A stretch of DNA of 64,000 bases, taken from positions 59,075 through 123,074 of the forward strand of contig VCJN01000118.1 of assembly GCA_006384855.1 (NCBI GenBank), in the 5' to 3' direction. Within the stretch, counting starts at the first letter, position 1; each line of letters begins with the position of its first letter. The DNA comes from Tetraselmis striata (taxonomy: Eukaryota > Chlorophyta > Chlorodendrophyceae > Chlorodendrales > Chlorodendraceae). The notes beneath the pieces were generated by a model. The model saw only the letters and a list, made by a program, of their open reading frames with translations. It had not been told where the DNA came from and did no database searches. Of this stretch, positions 33,901 to 45,920 are shown piece by piece. Made by a program: the position numbers and the translations under genes.

Positions 33901-35816
33901 TCTAGATCCAAGTTTATGTGCTTACCTATCGCTGCGCCATGTGCCTGGCTGCCAGCCTGGTGGCTCTGCGGCGAAGCAGTCCAGCGCCACTTCTCCGGAG
34001 CTCGACCATAAGATGCTCAAGGTCCAAACCAAGGTGGCGTGCTCTCCCTGACTCACCCCCATTACACAGCAATAATGGGCAACTCCGAGAGGGAAAGCAA
34101 ATCCGCCCTCATAGCTTGCAGGAACTCACACTGACTCCGACCAGCTTGCACCAGCATGGACATGCCACGACTTGTTAATTGTCTTGATAATTTTGGAAGC
34201 TGAAATCTGCTCGAACTACTTGCAGGTGGAAACCAAGCTGGAGGTGGCCGTGCATGCAATCGAGGAGGCGCAGGAGTCAGGGCTGCAGGATGACGGCTCG
34301 CGCGACGGCGCAGTCGAGGTGCGCCGGCGATACATGTGCCGTGTTGCGTATAAACTTGCCACGCCTTCTCATCAACTTATCGCATGTCGCACCGCGCAAT
34401 TCTGTGTCGCTCCGTATGATAATTTCTGATGAGTCCCTCCCAAGTCGTATCACGAAAAAACAAGTCGACATGTCGTTTCATCTCCATAAGATATGCTGTT
34501 CTTATCTATGGGCCACTCGTGCTGCTATTGAGAAAGCGCGTGCCTCGGCTTTGGTGCGCAGGCTGTGGCCACCGCCCTCAACGCCACCTTGGACGCCGCG
34601 AGCACGCTCAACAATACCGCCGGTGCGCTGCGGGAAGCCACGGTCCACGAGCTGATGGCGATCGTGGCGAAGGTGCAGGCGCTGGCGCAGAAGCTGGAGC
34701 TGCTGGAGTCGCCGCCCGTCGAGGACGACGCCGCGCGCGGAGCTGCCGAAGCGGCGGGGCCGGTCGACGGCGGCCCCCAGAAAGAGCTCCCCGAAATCTC
34801 GGACGTCGCGGCCGCGCTTGACGACGACGAGGCGGGCGCCGACGACGCGGAGCAGAAGCAGCAGCTGAAGGCGGTTCTTGCGGGCGCGCAGGCGAGCTGG
34901 AACGCCACCAACATGAACGCCACGGACGCCGCCGCCAAGGCGGTGCAGGCACGAACCCCCCCCCCCCCCCCCCCCCCCCCAGATCTCTCCTTGCTTACCC
35001 TCTCCGATGCGTTGGATTATTCTTGATTGATAAGGGAGGGCGTGTATGTATGCATGCATGCATGCATGCATGCATGCATGTATGTATGTATGTATGTATG
35101 TATGTATGTAGTTGCAGATGTGCATGTAGATGTGGATGTGGATGCCCACGTAAGTGTATACATGCAGACATAGTCAGACATGTTGTATATATGCACTTTT
35201 CGCTATGAATGGTGGCGCTGACAATGGTGGCCCCGACTGCCTGCAGGCCGCGGAGGCCGCCACGAGCGCCGCGCTGCTGGACATCAAGTCGGCGGTCAAG
35301 AAGGCGGACCCGCGCGTTGCGAGCCGGGCGGAGGAGATCGCGCAGGAGATGACCATCCTGTCGGCGATCGAGAGCCTGGCGGAGCAGAACCGGCTGGAGG
35401 CGGAGAAGGCGGAGCTGGGGATGGTGGTGAAGGAGTCCCCGCGCGAGGGGGAGGGGGAGGAGGATGGCCTCGCGGCGGACGACGCGGATCCGGAGAGCGC
35501 TCGGGAGCGGGAGGCGCGCGGCGGGTCTTTGGGCCGTAGGGGCGGGGAGCCGGACCCGGATAGGGACATCCTGGGCAAGCCGCACCCGGGGAAGGAGGAG
35601 CGACAAGAGGAGGAGGCCAAGGAGGGGGTGGCGGAGCAGGAGGGGGAGGGAGTGGAGGGGGAGATCGGTGCAGCGGGGGGGGAAGAGCGGCAAGGGCAGC
35701 TCGGGGGCGATGGGCGAGTAGAGCGGCCGCAGCAGCTGCCACACCGGCACGAGGAGGAGGGGGAGGGGGAAGGGGGAAGGGGTGGCGTGCTTGCGCGGGG
35801 AGGGGGCAACCGTTGA
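29777..35816 (+). CDS. Amino acid/auxin permease (AAAP) fused to a long acidic coiled-coil tail
   Basis: Thirteen exons: 29777-29941, 30060-30175, 30358-30607, 30692-30943, 31245-31736, 32454-32531, 32747-32881, 32993-33094, 33218-33640, 33956-34033, 34226-34318, 34562-34942, 35247-35816. They join without a stop to 1045 codons. Residues 1-470 are a membrane domain with about 11 hydrophobic segments. FNMVNACLAIGLLGFPYCFK is the diagnostic AAAP/SLC38-type start, and WDWKWMRRM plus GLAMVVGGLLLGHVS form the last helix. Residues 471-1044 are soluble: heptad-like Ala/Glu helices (EEAEVVQLAQQLHAKEALLL), a His-rich patch (RRKRHHHG), Asn/Thr-rich and finally Glu/Gly-rich sequence. Family role: proton- or sodium-coupled amino-acid transport. 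An upstream exon is possible, and the 34942 donor could instead be a GC donor six bases later. The fusion rests on phase, not transcripts. Confidence 0.75.
35046..35110. repeat. (ATGC)n/(ATGT)n microsatellite in the last permease intron
   Basis: Tetranucleotide run: seven or so TGCA units switch to TGTA/TATG units. It lies between the acidic-tail exons 34562-34942 and 35247-35816. Confidence 0.9.
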
Positions 35817-37226
35817 GATGCTAGTGAAAGACTCCTCGGTGCGAATTTCAACCACGGTTGGCGTGAGGCCCCGGGGGGGGGGGGGGGGGGGGGACCAGCC
35901 CCCTTTGCGGCTGTCGTACATGATTAAATGGTGCATATGCCGCAGACGCCGTTCCCGTGTCGCGCTGTAGTGGCAGAGCCCTGCCGTGGAGGCAACGCCA
36001 TAGGGGCAGCCGCCGAGGGCGAAACAGCAGGGCGCACGACCCAACAGCCGGTGTTGTGCGCGGCGAACTCGCACCCGCCGGGACTGTGTATGGAAGCCCA
36101 ACCTTGGGAGGGCCAAAACACGCCCCTGCCGGTCCGGTCTTGGCGCACGCGGCTGCCATACCATGGCATGACGCGGCACATATTGAAATTTGAACTTGGT
36201 TTTTCACTGTATCACTGCCAGTCATCAAATTCTCACACAGGTCAGCTGTCTCGCCGCCCGGCTGCGTGAACCCGCAAGGGGTCGCCAGTAGCCTGTAGCA
36301 TGCAACCCTCTCAAGGCCTGGCCCCCAACGGATAACAGAGAGTGGTGTAGTCCTTACCCCCCCCCCCCCCCCCCCCACCCCCACCACCCTTGCTCCTGCT
36401 TCGCCCCCTGGCCTGCCCCGGGTGGCGGTGCAGGGGGGTGGTCATCCTGCGAGCGCTTGTGGCAGGCCCATCCCGGCGTTTTACGTTCACTGGCGCATTT
36501 GGCTTTGTGTTCACCCTGTTCGCCCCTTGTGTGTGAGTGAGCGGTGCTTGGTGTTGTAGACTTGTAGCAATCTGTGCAGCCGGTGGAGATGCATGTATTT
36601 GAGAAGGGCGGGGACTTGCGCCGGGATTCGTTCCGGTGGGTCCCAGCGGCTGGGCCGCATTAGCTGCGCCACACCGCAAACAAGACGGTGAGGGCGTGCT
36701 GGGCGCCGGTGCAGCCGATGACATTTTGCATTGTTTGCACCTCGCAGCCGGGCCACTGCTCGCGCAGCGCCTGCGCGAGTGGTACGTTCGCTTGGTATCG
36801 ATGCGGCACAATGCAATGTGGAGAGGCGGCCACATGGCCGCCACTCTGCTTTGAGGCTTGGTATGCGTACCGGCGAAAACCCAACTCTCGTACCCATTAC
36901 GAAACAAACAGAAGCCCAATACCCGCCATACGACGTCATCGGATCGAGTGAGCCGTCTGGCCGCAGCCTCCGCTGTTGCGCTGCTCACAGTACACGCACC
37001 CGGGGCGTGCCATGTAGCTGCTGCCGCCGGTTGTGCGGGGAAGATCCGAGCTCCGGCCCGGCCTGGCTTGCGTGTTCGCATGTGCTCGCTTAAAGTCCTA
37101 ACCTGAGCTATTCCTATCCTACCCCGTGCTGGCGTCACTGGTTGCCCCCCCTGCTGGCAATGCGGTGCTAACCACATGTAGGGAAGCCCCCCCCCATCCC
37201 CCCCTCCCACCTCCGCGGCGCAGCTC
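35817..37226. other. Convergent intergenic region with dispersed repeat
   Basis: Between the permease stop and the DUF3067 stop. At 36230-36360 it holds a relative of the 26670-26800 repeat, ending in a C run at 36358-36376. Minus-strand open frames at 36311-37000 contain PLAQALREQWPGCEVQTMQN-like and Cys-pair (CKQCK, CLRCG) segments without a recognisable domain, perhaps worn transposon sequence. A G run lies at 35873-35893. Confidence 0.4.
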
Positions 37227-38815
37227 TCAGTAGGTGAAGAACTCGTCCGCGAGGGCGTCGTCCCAGTTGGGGCTCGCGTTGAGGCGCAGCGACACGGCCG
37301 TGTCCACACGCGGCCGGGAGGGCAGCCCGCGCCGCGGGATGGGCGGCTCGGCGAAGAACGCGCGCGTGTACTCCACCTGGTCCCACGCGTTGAGCATCAT
37401 CGCGATGCTGTCCAGCTTCTCGATGTACCTGCCGGAGCGAGCGCCAAGCAGGCGGGTAGATGAGAGGGGGGTGCGGACCAGGGTGGTGCCTAACTCCATC
37501 TGGAGCTGCCTTTAAACCCTGTTCACGTCACCTTCATTTGAAGAAAAGACGTAACACTAGTAAAGCTCCGTTTCACACTCGCATGGGTTGCTTATGTGGA
37601 CGGGCAACGTTGGTGCAGGCGGCCGGCGGTCCAGGCAGACCGCTAGGGAGGGGGTGGCTGGCGGGGCGGGAGCTTACTCCTCCTCGTTGTACGGGAAGGT
37701 GCGCTGGCCGACGTAGCCGACGTAGAGGTTGAGCGCCACCCACCGCCGCGTTTTGCCCTTGTTCATGGTGACGTGCTTGATGGACATGTCGTGGTACTTG
37801 CCGTACTTGCCAAAGCACATCTCCGCCAGCGTGGCGCCCGTTAGCACGTCCGCGCCCGCCTCCATGCCTTCCAGCGCCGCCTGCATTGTCAGCTGGAACC
37901 GGCTCAGCGATGTGTAGTCCACCAGCGCGCCGCCGGCCGCCACCGCCGCATCGCCCTCCTCCGCCTCCTTGGCGCCCACCAGCGCGGAGATGTAGGCTGC
38001 CTCCTCCGCTGCCTCTGCCTCCTGCGCCGACTTCACAGCCACCTCATTGGGGACCTGGGGTAGGAGAGGGTGGAGCGGGAAAGGGAAGTTTCAGCTCATC
38101 AATCAGCCAGATGCACCTCTCCGAATTTAACGTTTCGATGGCCAAACACCGAGGGGAAGGCATAGGCCGCATAGCAGCATAACAACTCGCAAGGCATTTT
38201 CGGGAGATAATGTAGCATCCCGCTGCTGTTTCAGGGCGAGATTAGGTGTGCGCTTGGCGTCAACATGGTTTGCCATTGTAGGAGCTACGAAACTATGCAT
38301 GCTATGTCTATTTAGTCAGGGGCGCCTCGAAAACCCGGGCGCGTTAGTTGCTGACTTGCTGTATACATAATCGCATCTATTCCAGTGGGACATGACCTAT
38401 GGTTGCCCGATTCCCTCTCTGCGTGCTGATTTGCATTGTCGTTGTGCATGAAATACATGTGCCCCCCTCAATACCAGCTAGCGACAGGCTGCCTGCAGCC
38501 CGCGGAATAAATGAATACTATGATCATCATAACATAGAGGGAGCGGAGCGTCGCTGGCGATCGCACCTCGCGCAGTCGCCAAGCACGCGCGCTGCGGGGC
38601 GCCCAGCTCTCGAAGTCTGCCATCGAGCCGAGACCTTCCCATATCGCTACCACTGTGTCCTTAACGGAGCGCTCCGGCCGCGCGAGCGCCGCGACGCTCC
38701 GCCGGGCGCCAGCCGGTTGCCCACTCCTCCGCGTCCGCAGCCCAACCACCCCGTTGGCCGGTTGGCTGGGCGCCGCCTGCAGCTGAACGGCGCACGTACG
38801 CATGTGCGCCGACAT
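37227..38815 (-). CDS. DUF3067-family plastid protein
   Basis: Three exons, 38815-38567, 38054-37678, 37428-37227, give 275 aa in phase. The first exon (MSAHMRTCAVQLQAAPSQPA...) has the Ala/Arg/Ser-rich, acid-poor make-up of a chloroplast transit peptide. The second has an Ala/Glu helix and then GATLAEMCFGKYGKYHDMSI and WVALNLYVGYVGQRTFPYNE. The junction E/EYIEKLDSIAMMLNAWDQVE matches the DUF3067 core (Y..LD.+A..L..WG...), and PRVDTAVSLRL ends the domain. DUF3067 proteins occur in cyanobacteria, algae and plants and are of unknown function. An alternative ATG lies four codons downstream. Confidence 0.82.
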
Positions 38816-39336
38816 GGTGCTGTGCGCGGCGTTCCGGCAAGTTAGAGGGCGGGGGTTACCCTGTACAAGCGGGCACACGCCTGCGTCAATGCGGGCGGGA
38901 GGCGGGCGGTGCGCAATATCTGACGCCGGACGGCGTGGCGAGCTGAAGAGAATTGCGAGCTGAACCACAGCCACCAGCCGACCCCAGGCGCGCGCGCCAC
39001 CGGACGACAAGAGCTACTAAGACCAAAACCCCAACATTAAGAAAATAATAAGGGGAGAATACCCTTCATTACGTGGCCGTGTTGGAAAATATCTAAACTC
39101 CAAACTATGATCGTCGCCACCTGCTGATGATGCTTTAACGACCTATCTACGAGCAGGCTTGCTACGAGTCGCTACGGTAGATTCGTACTGATGAAGTTTT
39201 GCTATCTACCGGAATATAATGTGGGAGCTTGTCAGGACGTCCAGACGGGTGGGATTATTGATTATATAATTACATGAGCTAGCAGCAGAAGGCGATATCG
39301 GAAATCACCAAAATAAAAGGCAATCAGAAAGGTCCT
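38816..39336. other. Intergenic, no supported gene
   Basis: Upstream of the DUF3067 gene, so it should hold its promoter. At 39273-39297 is the dispersed word ATGAGCTAGCAGCAGAAGGC, right next to the 3' side of the minus-strand retroelement fragment that follows. Confidence 0.45.
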
Positions 39337-39830
39337 CTACATCGACTGCGGGGTGGAAGCAGGAACATGAGAAGACGCAGAGTGGGCACGAGCACACGCA
39401 TCAGACTTGGCCATCTGCACACCGGCAGAGAGAATGCCGCCCAGGGTACCATGCACGCAAGCCGAGACCCGCTGCAACAGCCCCCGCCGTGTGCGCGACA
39501 TGTGACGGCGGAACTCAGCAGGTTGGCCGGCGACAAAGTTTCGAAGTGCCTGAACGGATTGACCACGAAGAAAGCAAGAGGTCGGGGCGGAAGGACCGCC
39601 CGGGAAGTTGCGCACAGCCAACAGCACCGCGAAGATGTAGACCACAGTCAAAGCGGACTTCCCGAGTCGGCCGCGGTCCTCAACCACAAAAGGGTAGTAC
39701 CGGTGAACACCCTGCACTGGGGCGGAAGACGCCCGGTCCGCTGCCAACTTAGCATGCTCCGCCTCGGTCGCCGCGATTCCCGGGATGCACCAGCGGGGGT
39801 CGTTGCTCCAAGTGATTGATTATCGATGGG
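39337..39830 (-). pseudogene. LINE-like retroelement fragment
   Basis: Minus-strand frame of 136 codons and a little upstream: VHRYYPFVVEDRGRLGKSAL, TVVYIFAVLLAVRNFPGG, ALRNFVAGQPAEFRRHM, then VHGTLGGILSAGVQM. I associate this block with the C-terminal region of algal non-LTR polyproteins, by recollection only. It has no start and no neighbouring domains in frame, so it is a fragment. The dispersed 3' word at 39273-39297 follows it, as a similar word follows the fragment at 3754-4980. Confidence 0.45.
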
Positions 39831-40289
39831 CTAAAAACATGTAGCGACTGAGGATTATGTGTTGCATGCATCAGAGTACCTTAACAATATTTCCCCATAT
39901 CGGCGTAGATCGACAAAATCATGAAGTGTTGATTTACGAGGATGGCTCATATAGCGAATATATATATATTTTTCAACGTGTGCGCCGGGAGTCGGCGACT
40001 ACGTGGCGCGGTGGCGGCCCCGCGACGAGCGACTGGCACGCGCACGTCCGACACACGCTCGACACGTGTGATATACTGTAGCGTCGATGTTCTGCAATTA
40101 CAGTGGTACCGGTACCTGACCCCTGCCGGTACCAGCAATACGGTCGGGTGACGGTACCGTACCCCTGGCAGGGTACCGTTACCGATATCGCGATGATGCG
40201 TGTCCCGACGGTACAGGTTTTAGGGTTTAGGGTACACAGCAGCTACTTCGGCAGTAGTTCGGCTGCCACTGCTCGGCGATTTACGGTAA

Positions 40290-41384
40290 CTGTACCAGTA
40301 CTCTGTGCTCATCCACGGCGTCCGGCTCATCGCCGAGAAGCTTGGCCCACGTGCCGTCGTCGTCCACACAGACCTTCGCAACGCTTACAACGAGGCATGG
40401 CGCCGCACCATCATCCGGCGCCACATCGATTGCTCTCCACTACACCCTGTCATCCCTGCGCTCCTAGCCTCCCTCTCCACGGATTCGTATCTGGTCGTGG
40501 ACGACCGGTCCGCCCCTCTGCGGTCGGAGGACGGCGTGTAACAGGGCGCACCTTTGGCCACGACTTCCTTTTGCGTCGCGATTCACCCCGAGGTGCAGCA
40601 GTGTGATACCACGTTGGTCAATGACGGGGCGGCGCGCTTCAACGCCGACGATGGATTTTTGGTGGGCCTTCCGGAGCACGTTTGGCCGGCTCTTCACGCC
40701 TTCCGCACGTCCATCAAGGCGTCCGTGGGGCTTGAGGTGCGCTTCGACAAGATGCAGGCGTACAGCGCGGACATGGAGGCCGCGCGGCGTGAGGCTCCGG
40801 CCGACATCGAGTGGCCAGAGCTAGATGGCCATCACGGCATCGCGGTCCTGAACGTGCCGCTCGGATCGCCAGAGTATGTGCAGGCGTACATGCGCGGCAA
40901 GGCGGAGGAGCTACGAGAGGAGGTGGACGCCAACCTGAGCAAGCTTCTGTCTGCCAAGCCCAGCCGTCGGTACACCCACGCCTTGCATCATCACGCATGG
41001 GCCCTGCTCAAGCATTGCATGCAACACAAGGCGGGGTATTGGCTCCGCAATTGTCTTCCGTCCGAGGTGGAGGCCTTTGCGGAGGCGGTGGATGCCACCA
41101 TCCTCGCGGCGGTCGAACGGGTTCTAGGGGTCTCTTTTGATCCCTCCACGTACGGCACCGACACCAATCCGGTGGTCACCGATTTCTTGGCGGAGCTTTT
41201 GCACGACCCCGACCCCATGGCAGCGGAGGTGGCTACCTTGAGCGAGGATGCAGTGGCCAGGGCGCGCAGCATGCTTCACCTCCCCACTCGATTGAAGGGA
41301 GCTGGCATCCGCCGCATGGCTACCGTTCGTGATGCCGCCTTCTTCGGCTGCATGAATGCCATCCTCCCAAGACTCCGGAACTAA
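40290..41384 (+). pseudogene. Reverse transcriptase fragment, LINE-like, with nonsense codon
   Basis: The 5' part reads LIHGVRLIAEKLGPRAVVVH, then TDLRNAYNEAWR (the first catalytic Asp region) and ends SEDGV-stop at 40540. The next codons QGAPLATTSF continue the same RT motif (normally DGVQQGDPLG), so the stop replaces a Gln. Downstream FNADDGFLVG is the catalytic (Y/F)xDD box, then thumb-like sequence to RDAAFFGCMNAILPRLRN. The frame then stops because the minus-strand LINE at 41385-43343 abuts it. The family resembles the fragment at 3754-4980, which continues from the same RDAAF word. Confidence 0.75.
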
Positions 41385-43343
41385 CAACCCAAAATTATGA
41401 CGGTGATACACCCACCGCGGGCACTCCACCAACATATGTTCGATAGTCTCAGATTCACCTCCGCCACATGCAGGGCAGTGTTCAAGGAACCGCTCAGGCA
41501 TGGCAGGTGCGCCCCCTCAGCTAGCCCTACGTTCGCCCTAGCTAGTCGATCTAACCACCGCACAGTCCATGACGTCCACGTGTTAGGGCGCGCCCGACTT
41601 GGCTGATCTACTAAATGGGTTATACATGTATTCAAGTCGGATGCTTTAAGGAACGCCCAAGCCCGTGCCGCAGCCTGCGGCCGTAGCTAGCCTCTATGGG
41701 CGCAATATCCAATTCCCGCATCATCGGTGCAGTGGCCACCCCGGGAGAGTTTTTACCTACCCCAATGAGGCACCGCAAGCACTGATTGAGTACGGTTTGT
41801 AATTTATTTGCGCCGCTAGTTCTATCCATGCCCCATACTTCACACCCATAAGTTAAAACCGGCAGTACACAGGTTTTAAAAACCGACACACGCACATTAA
41901 TAGGATTATGTCCCGTCCACCGACTAATACCGAATCGAGCGCCTCAATAGCGCGTTTACCCTTCTTAACCCGGTCGTCTACTATGTGTTGCATACCTAAA
42001 TCCGACTTAATGATCGTACCCAAGTACCTATATTCATTTACAACCGGTACTCGTTCCCCCCCAAGCTGCCATCGGGCAGCTTGTTCGCGTAACGCGGTCT
42101 CGTCGGAGTATCGGCCTAATGCCATCACCCCACACTTAAGTACCCCAAACCCCATAAAATGGTCCTCCACCCACCGCGAGAAGTGGGCGAACATGGCATG
42201 CAGGTTATCGAACGAGCCCGTGATACCTACTGCGTCGTCCATGTATAACTGACCTGGCACCCTTAGTGGTTGCCTTGCCGCTAATGTGTCGGTGCACCCT
42301 GGTACATCACACCCTAGATGTTCTACCCCATCGAATATATCGTTAATAAATATGTTAAATAGGATGGGGGAAGCGGGGCATCCCTGTCGGAGGCCACGCT
42401 CTATGGGTATGGGGTCTGATAATGTTCCCGGGGCCACCCCTGTCTTGACCCGTACCATACTATCCCTGTATAATTTTTTAATGAAGGTAAGCATATGACC
42501 CGTATAACTCCTATGGCTTGTAGTTTTAGGAATAAAAGCTCATGAGGTACGCTATCATAATATGCCTTCCTAAAGTCAATAAAACCCGCGTACGTGGGTA
42601 GACCTGCCGCTTGGCGACGAGCCGCGATATCGTCGAACAAGCTGGCGACTTGCATGGGGCCCTCCTCATTTTTTTTCGCCCCCGGGACAGGACTGGCACC
42701 AGTGAAACCCTTGCAGCGTTGGGGCCCTCCTCATTCCGCATAAAACCCGCTTGCCAACGGCGGATTATCCCCTTAGCTTGGCAGACGTCTTGCAAGCGTT
42801 GGGTAATGACGGTCATGAGGAGTTTCATAGCGGCACCCATAATCGAAATGGTCGCTACCCCTATAATGGTCCATAACGGTCGCGTCGCCTTTCTTCTGCA
42901 CCGATACTATGGCCGAGCCACGCCATTGCTGGGGGATATAGTTCTTAGTCCATATCCCGTTAATTAAGGCTAGCAATGCCTTGCCAAAATGACTATTTGG
43001 GGCGTATATCGCCAATTTTAAAGCCTCCGCAGTGATCCCATCCTGCCCCTGGGCCTGATTCTTTTTTAAACGCCTAAGAGCCTTGACTACTTCCTCCCCG
43101 GTTATATGCCCATTAGCGACTAATCCTGTTTAGTGCGGGGGCAGTGGGTGGCGATGTACCGTGGCGGTGTTCCCACGCCGCACGGTATATCGCAACCCGT
43201 TGTGCTAGGGGGTGGGGGTCACGCAGTAGCTCCCGATAGTGCCGCGCCCAGCACGCATTGATTTCGCCCGGCTCGGTATGAAATACCCCCGATACCGGAT
43301 CGCGTACTGGCTGGTCGTTCGCGCCCCCGAATGAACCGTCCAA
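41385..43343 (-). pseudogene. Non-LTR (LINE) retrotransposon polyprotein remnant
   Basis: Read from 43343 down: EPGEINACWARHYRELLRDP; IWTKNYIPQQWRGSAIVSVQ with KKGD (RT start); RRWQAGFMRNE; PTYAGFIDFRKAYYDSVPHE (first Asp); LRQGCPASPILFNIFINDIF; LYMDDAVGITGS (catalytic MDD); YRYLGTIIKSDLG; TCVLPVLTYGCEVWGMD; and a C-terminal C-x2-C-x7-H-x4-C knuckle (CPACGGGESETIEHMLVECP). This order is that of L1/RTE-like elements. At least four frame changes break it, and both the 5' endonuclease and the 3' end are missing. It adjoins the plus-strand RT fragment at 41384, so one inserted in or recombined with the other. Confidence 0.85.
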
Positions 43344-43821
43344 GCTTTATTGGCGCCGTGCAGCGGCAGTAGCCGGTGGCGCGCAGCAGGCAACTACGGC
43401 ACCGCAGCGAGTGTTAATTTTCAGTCAGGGGGCGTCCCCAGAAGTGGAAATCCTCGGCCCGAGTGGGATTCACAGGAATTCCAAAGGTATTCCAATTCCT
43501 GGAATTCCTTACGGAATTCCACGTGTCCAAACTCTAGACGTAGGAAGCAGCGATGAGCGATCGCAGCAGCAGCGCCGCAGCGACAACCCCGCCATTATCG
43601 TAGGGAACCGCCTTGCCTGCTTGCTGGCGCGGTGGTGACACGCACGAAGGCAGCCCATCGTGCTTATTACGTCTAGAATTGGCCAACACCCACTGCAAGG
43701 CCAAGCTTGCTTCATTCCGGCCCTGGCGGCTGAACCTTGTTATCTTGGCCTTGGCATATATCGTGCACGTCGTTGTCGACGACCCCCCCCCCCCCCCCCC
43801 CTTTACGGGCCAACAGGGCAG
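43344..43821. other. Intergenic, upstream of RPP40-like gene
   Basis: Contains a short run of GGAATTCC-like palindromic words (43470-43522) and a C run (43784-43801) immediately before the start codon. No other gene is supported. Confidence 0.45.
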
Positions 43822-45920
43822 ATGAGTAGCGCACGACCCGCGCAGCGGCAGATCCGCTTCAGCAGCTTCCGGCACCCCGCGTCCAGTCTGCACGCATATC
43901 TAGATAGCCGGCTGTTTGTGTCGCAGTGCCAGCTCCTGGTGGCACCATCTCCCCTGCAGCCCGCGGATGACGGCGCCACCTGGCTGCCGTCCGGCATGGA
44001 CGACTGGTCTTTTTGCCGCGCACGCGGCTCGCTCAGTGAGCTTGCCGGCCTGGCGGCTGCGCAGCCGGGACACGCGCTACATATACTGTCGGACAATGGC
44101 GCGCGCCTGCTTGCGTCCGACTGCGACGAGGTGGCAGTGGCGCCGGGTGGCGCGGCACTGAACCTCTGCGTCACTTCGGAGAGCTACACCCGGCTGGGGC
44201 TGCCAGGTATACCCGCAGTCCCCCCCCCCCCCCCCCCCCCCCCCAAATTAACAGATGCAATGGCACAAGTAGAGCTACAACTTGCTGTGAACGTTGCACC
44301 TCCTGGGCTACAAACGTAGAGTGCACTGCCAATCAGCACATCGCCTGCCTCCTGGTGATAACTGTGAGAGGTATCGATTGCAAGATGACAGTTGTTGCGA
44401 GGACACATCTGCGGCCATCAGTGAGCACTCGCCTCGTTTCTATTAATTACCTGGGATCTTTGGTAGGTGTGAAGCGTGGCGAGCGGTACGGCATCAGCGT
44501 GAGCTTCAAGCAGCTGGCCCGGGAGCGGGTGAGCGGGCCTCCCAGTGATCCCAACCCCAAGCCTGGAGCGCGCCTCACCCCCCCCCCCCCCCCCCCCCCC
44601 CCTCCCCCCGGGCCACTGTGTCCTGCAATGTGCTAGAGCTGAGCCGCCCCTCTGCACCGCTGCGATGGGAAGGTGAAGACGCTCCTACAGGCGGTGCGCT
44701 CGGACGTCGCGTTGCTGGTCACACACGCGGATGGCCGGGCGCCCACGGCGGCGGAGCTGGCGCCGCTGCGGGAGGTAGAGGCCGACGCGCTGAGGCATGC
44801 TACCTGCTGCCTTCGGCTTGATGAGGTGGCGCTGATGCAAGGCCTGCCGGGTGCGTTTGGAGCGTCCCTTCTTCCTCGATGCGAACAATGATGTCAGTGC
44901 CATGCAGGAATACACCCATACACTTTTCCACACATGCAGGATTCGCGGATATTGTTATTTGCATATCTGAAGACACTGTCTTCTCACGCTACACCGTTGC
45001 CCTCCCTCCACCCATTCTTGGCGCTCGGTACAGGCCATGCGCGAGACTGCCTCAGCGCGGAGGACTGTGCGGGCCTGCATGAGTGGCTGGGTGCGGTGTC
45101 GTGCGCCGTGGCGAGTGAGGCGGCCCGCGGCGCAGATGGCAGCTGCTGCGGTGAGTGCGGGCCGTCCCACTGTGGTAGATTTGTGACATGAGCCCCCTTT
45201 TCCTCCCCCCGGCAGCACGCCCTTGCATACTCTGGCATTGGCTCTGAGCACGTACCCCCCCCCCCCCCCCCCCCTTCCCCCTGCCAACCACCACCACTAT
45301 CACGCCCCTCTGGCGCACTCCTTCATCAGGTGACTGGGAGGCGCTTGACCCGCCGCTGGCGGGTCCTTCGGAGCTGGTGTGCCACCAGTGGGAAGGGCTG
45401 ATGGTGCCGCAGCAGGTACGGCCAATGCGCGTACTCATGGGCGCGCATGGCGCATGTGCTTGGCCATTATACCAACAGTAAGGGAAAGAGAGAGACAATG
45501 GGGAGGGGGGGAGGTGCTCTGGTGGAGACATGTGTGTTTGAGGGGCTCGCCAGTGCTACCGGGGGGACTGTGTGGTGGGTTCCCATGCGCCATGGCATCA
45601 GCGGACAGCAATCATTGTCCTGGTGGCAGGGCGCAAAGCAGATGCAGCCAAGCGGGCAACCATCGCTGACGGAATGGTTTCTGTGCACATAGCTGCACGC
45701 CCTGGTGGCCGCGGGGCGGTCGTTGCTGCAGCAGGGCCGGGCCGCCTGGGTTTGCTTGGGGTCGTGGCAGCACGCGAGCCACTACCGCGGCACCGAGCAG
45801 GGGGGCGGGAAGGACACCCGCAAGGCGCGGCGGCCGCCGACGGTGGACGAGGGAAGCTTTGTCGTGCTGCTCCCGGAGGAGCAGTACCTCCTTATCACGT
45901 GTTGCTCGGAGGAGAGCTAG
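43822..45920 (+). CDS. RPP40: RNase P/MRP subunit, RPP40-like
   Basis: Six exons, 43822-44206, 44467-44528, 44673-44850, 45034-45150, 45330-45415, 45693-45920, give 351 aa with consistent phases. Features shared with RPP40: LSDNGARLLASDCDEV...YTRLGLPG (compare the LD..TYE.LGL.G block), then ERYGISVSFKQ (compare KYERI-WSFK), DCAGLHEWLGAVSC (compare L-DWLGAV), and a C-terminal WVCL...SFVVLLPEEQYLLI (compare the YLFVIFP..YWLQ end). RPP40 is a protein subunit of nuclear RNase P and RNase MRP, acting in tRNA 5' and rRNA processing. Length fits (human is about 363). Exon 3 uses an AAG acceptor. Similarity is modest, so the symbol is tentative. Confidence 0.65.

Noticed and set aside
35296-35851. 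Minus-strand frames opposite the last permease exon
   Set aside because: They mirror the Glu/Gly-rich sense exon as Pro/Ser/Arg-rich antisense translation; the sense frame keeps phase with upstream exons.
40216-40235. GGTTTTAGGGTTTAGGGTAC, two TTTAGGG telomere-type units
   Set aside because: Only two units inside retroelement-rich DNA and not at an end. Chance or a trivial interstitial remnant; not enough to call a telomeric site.
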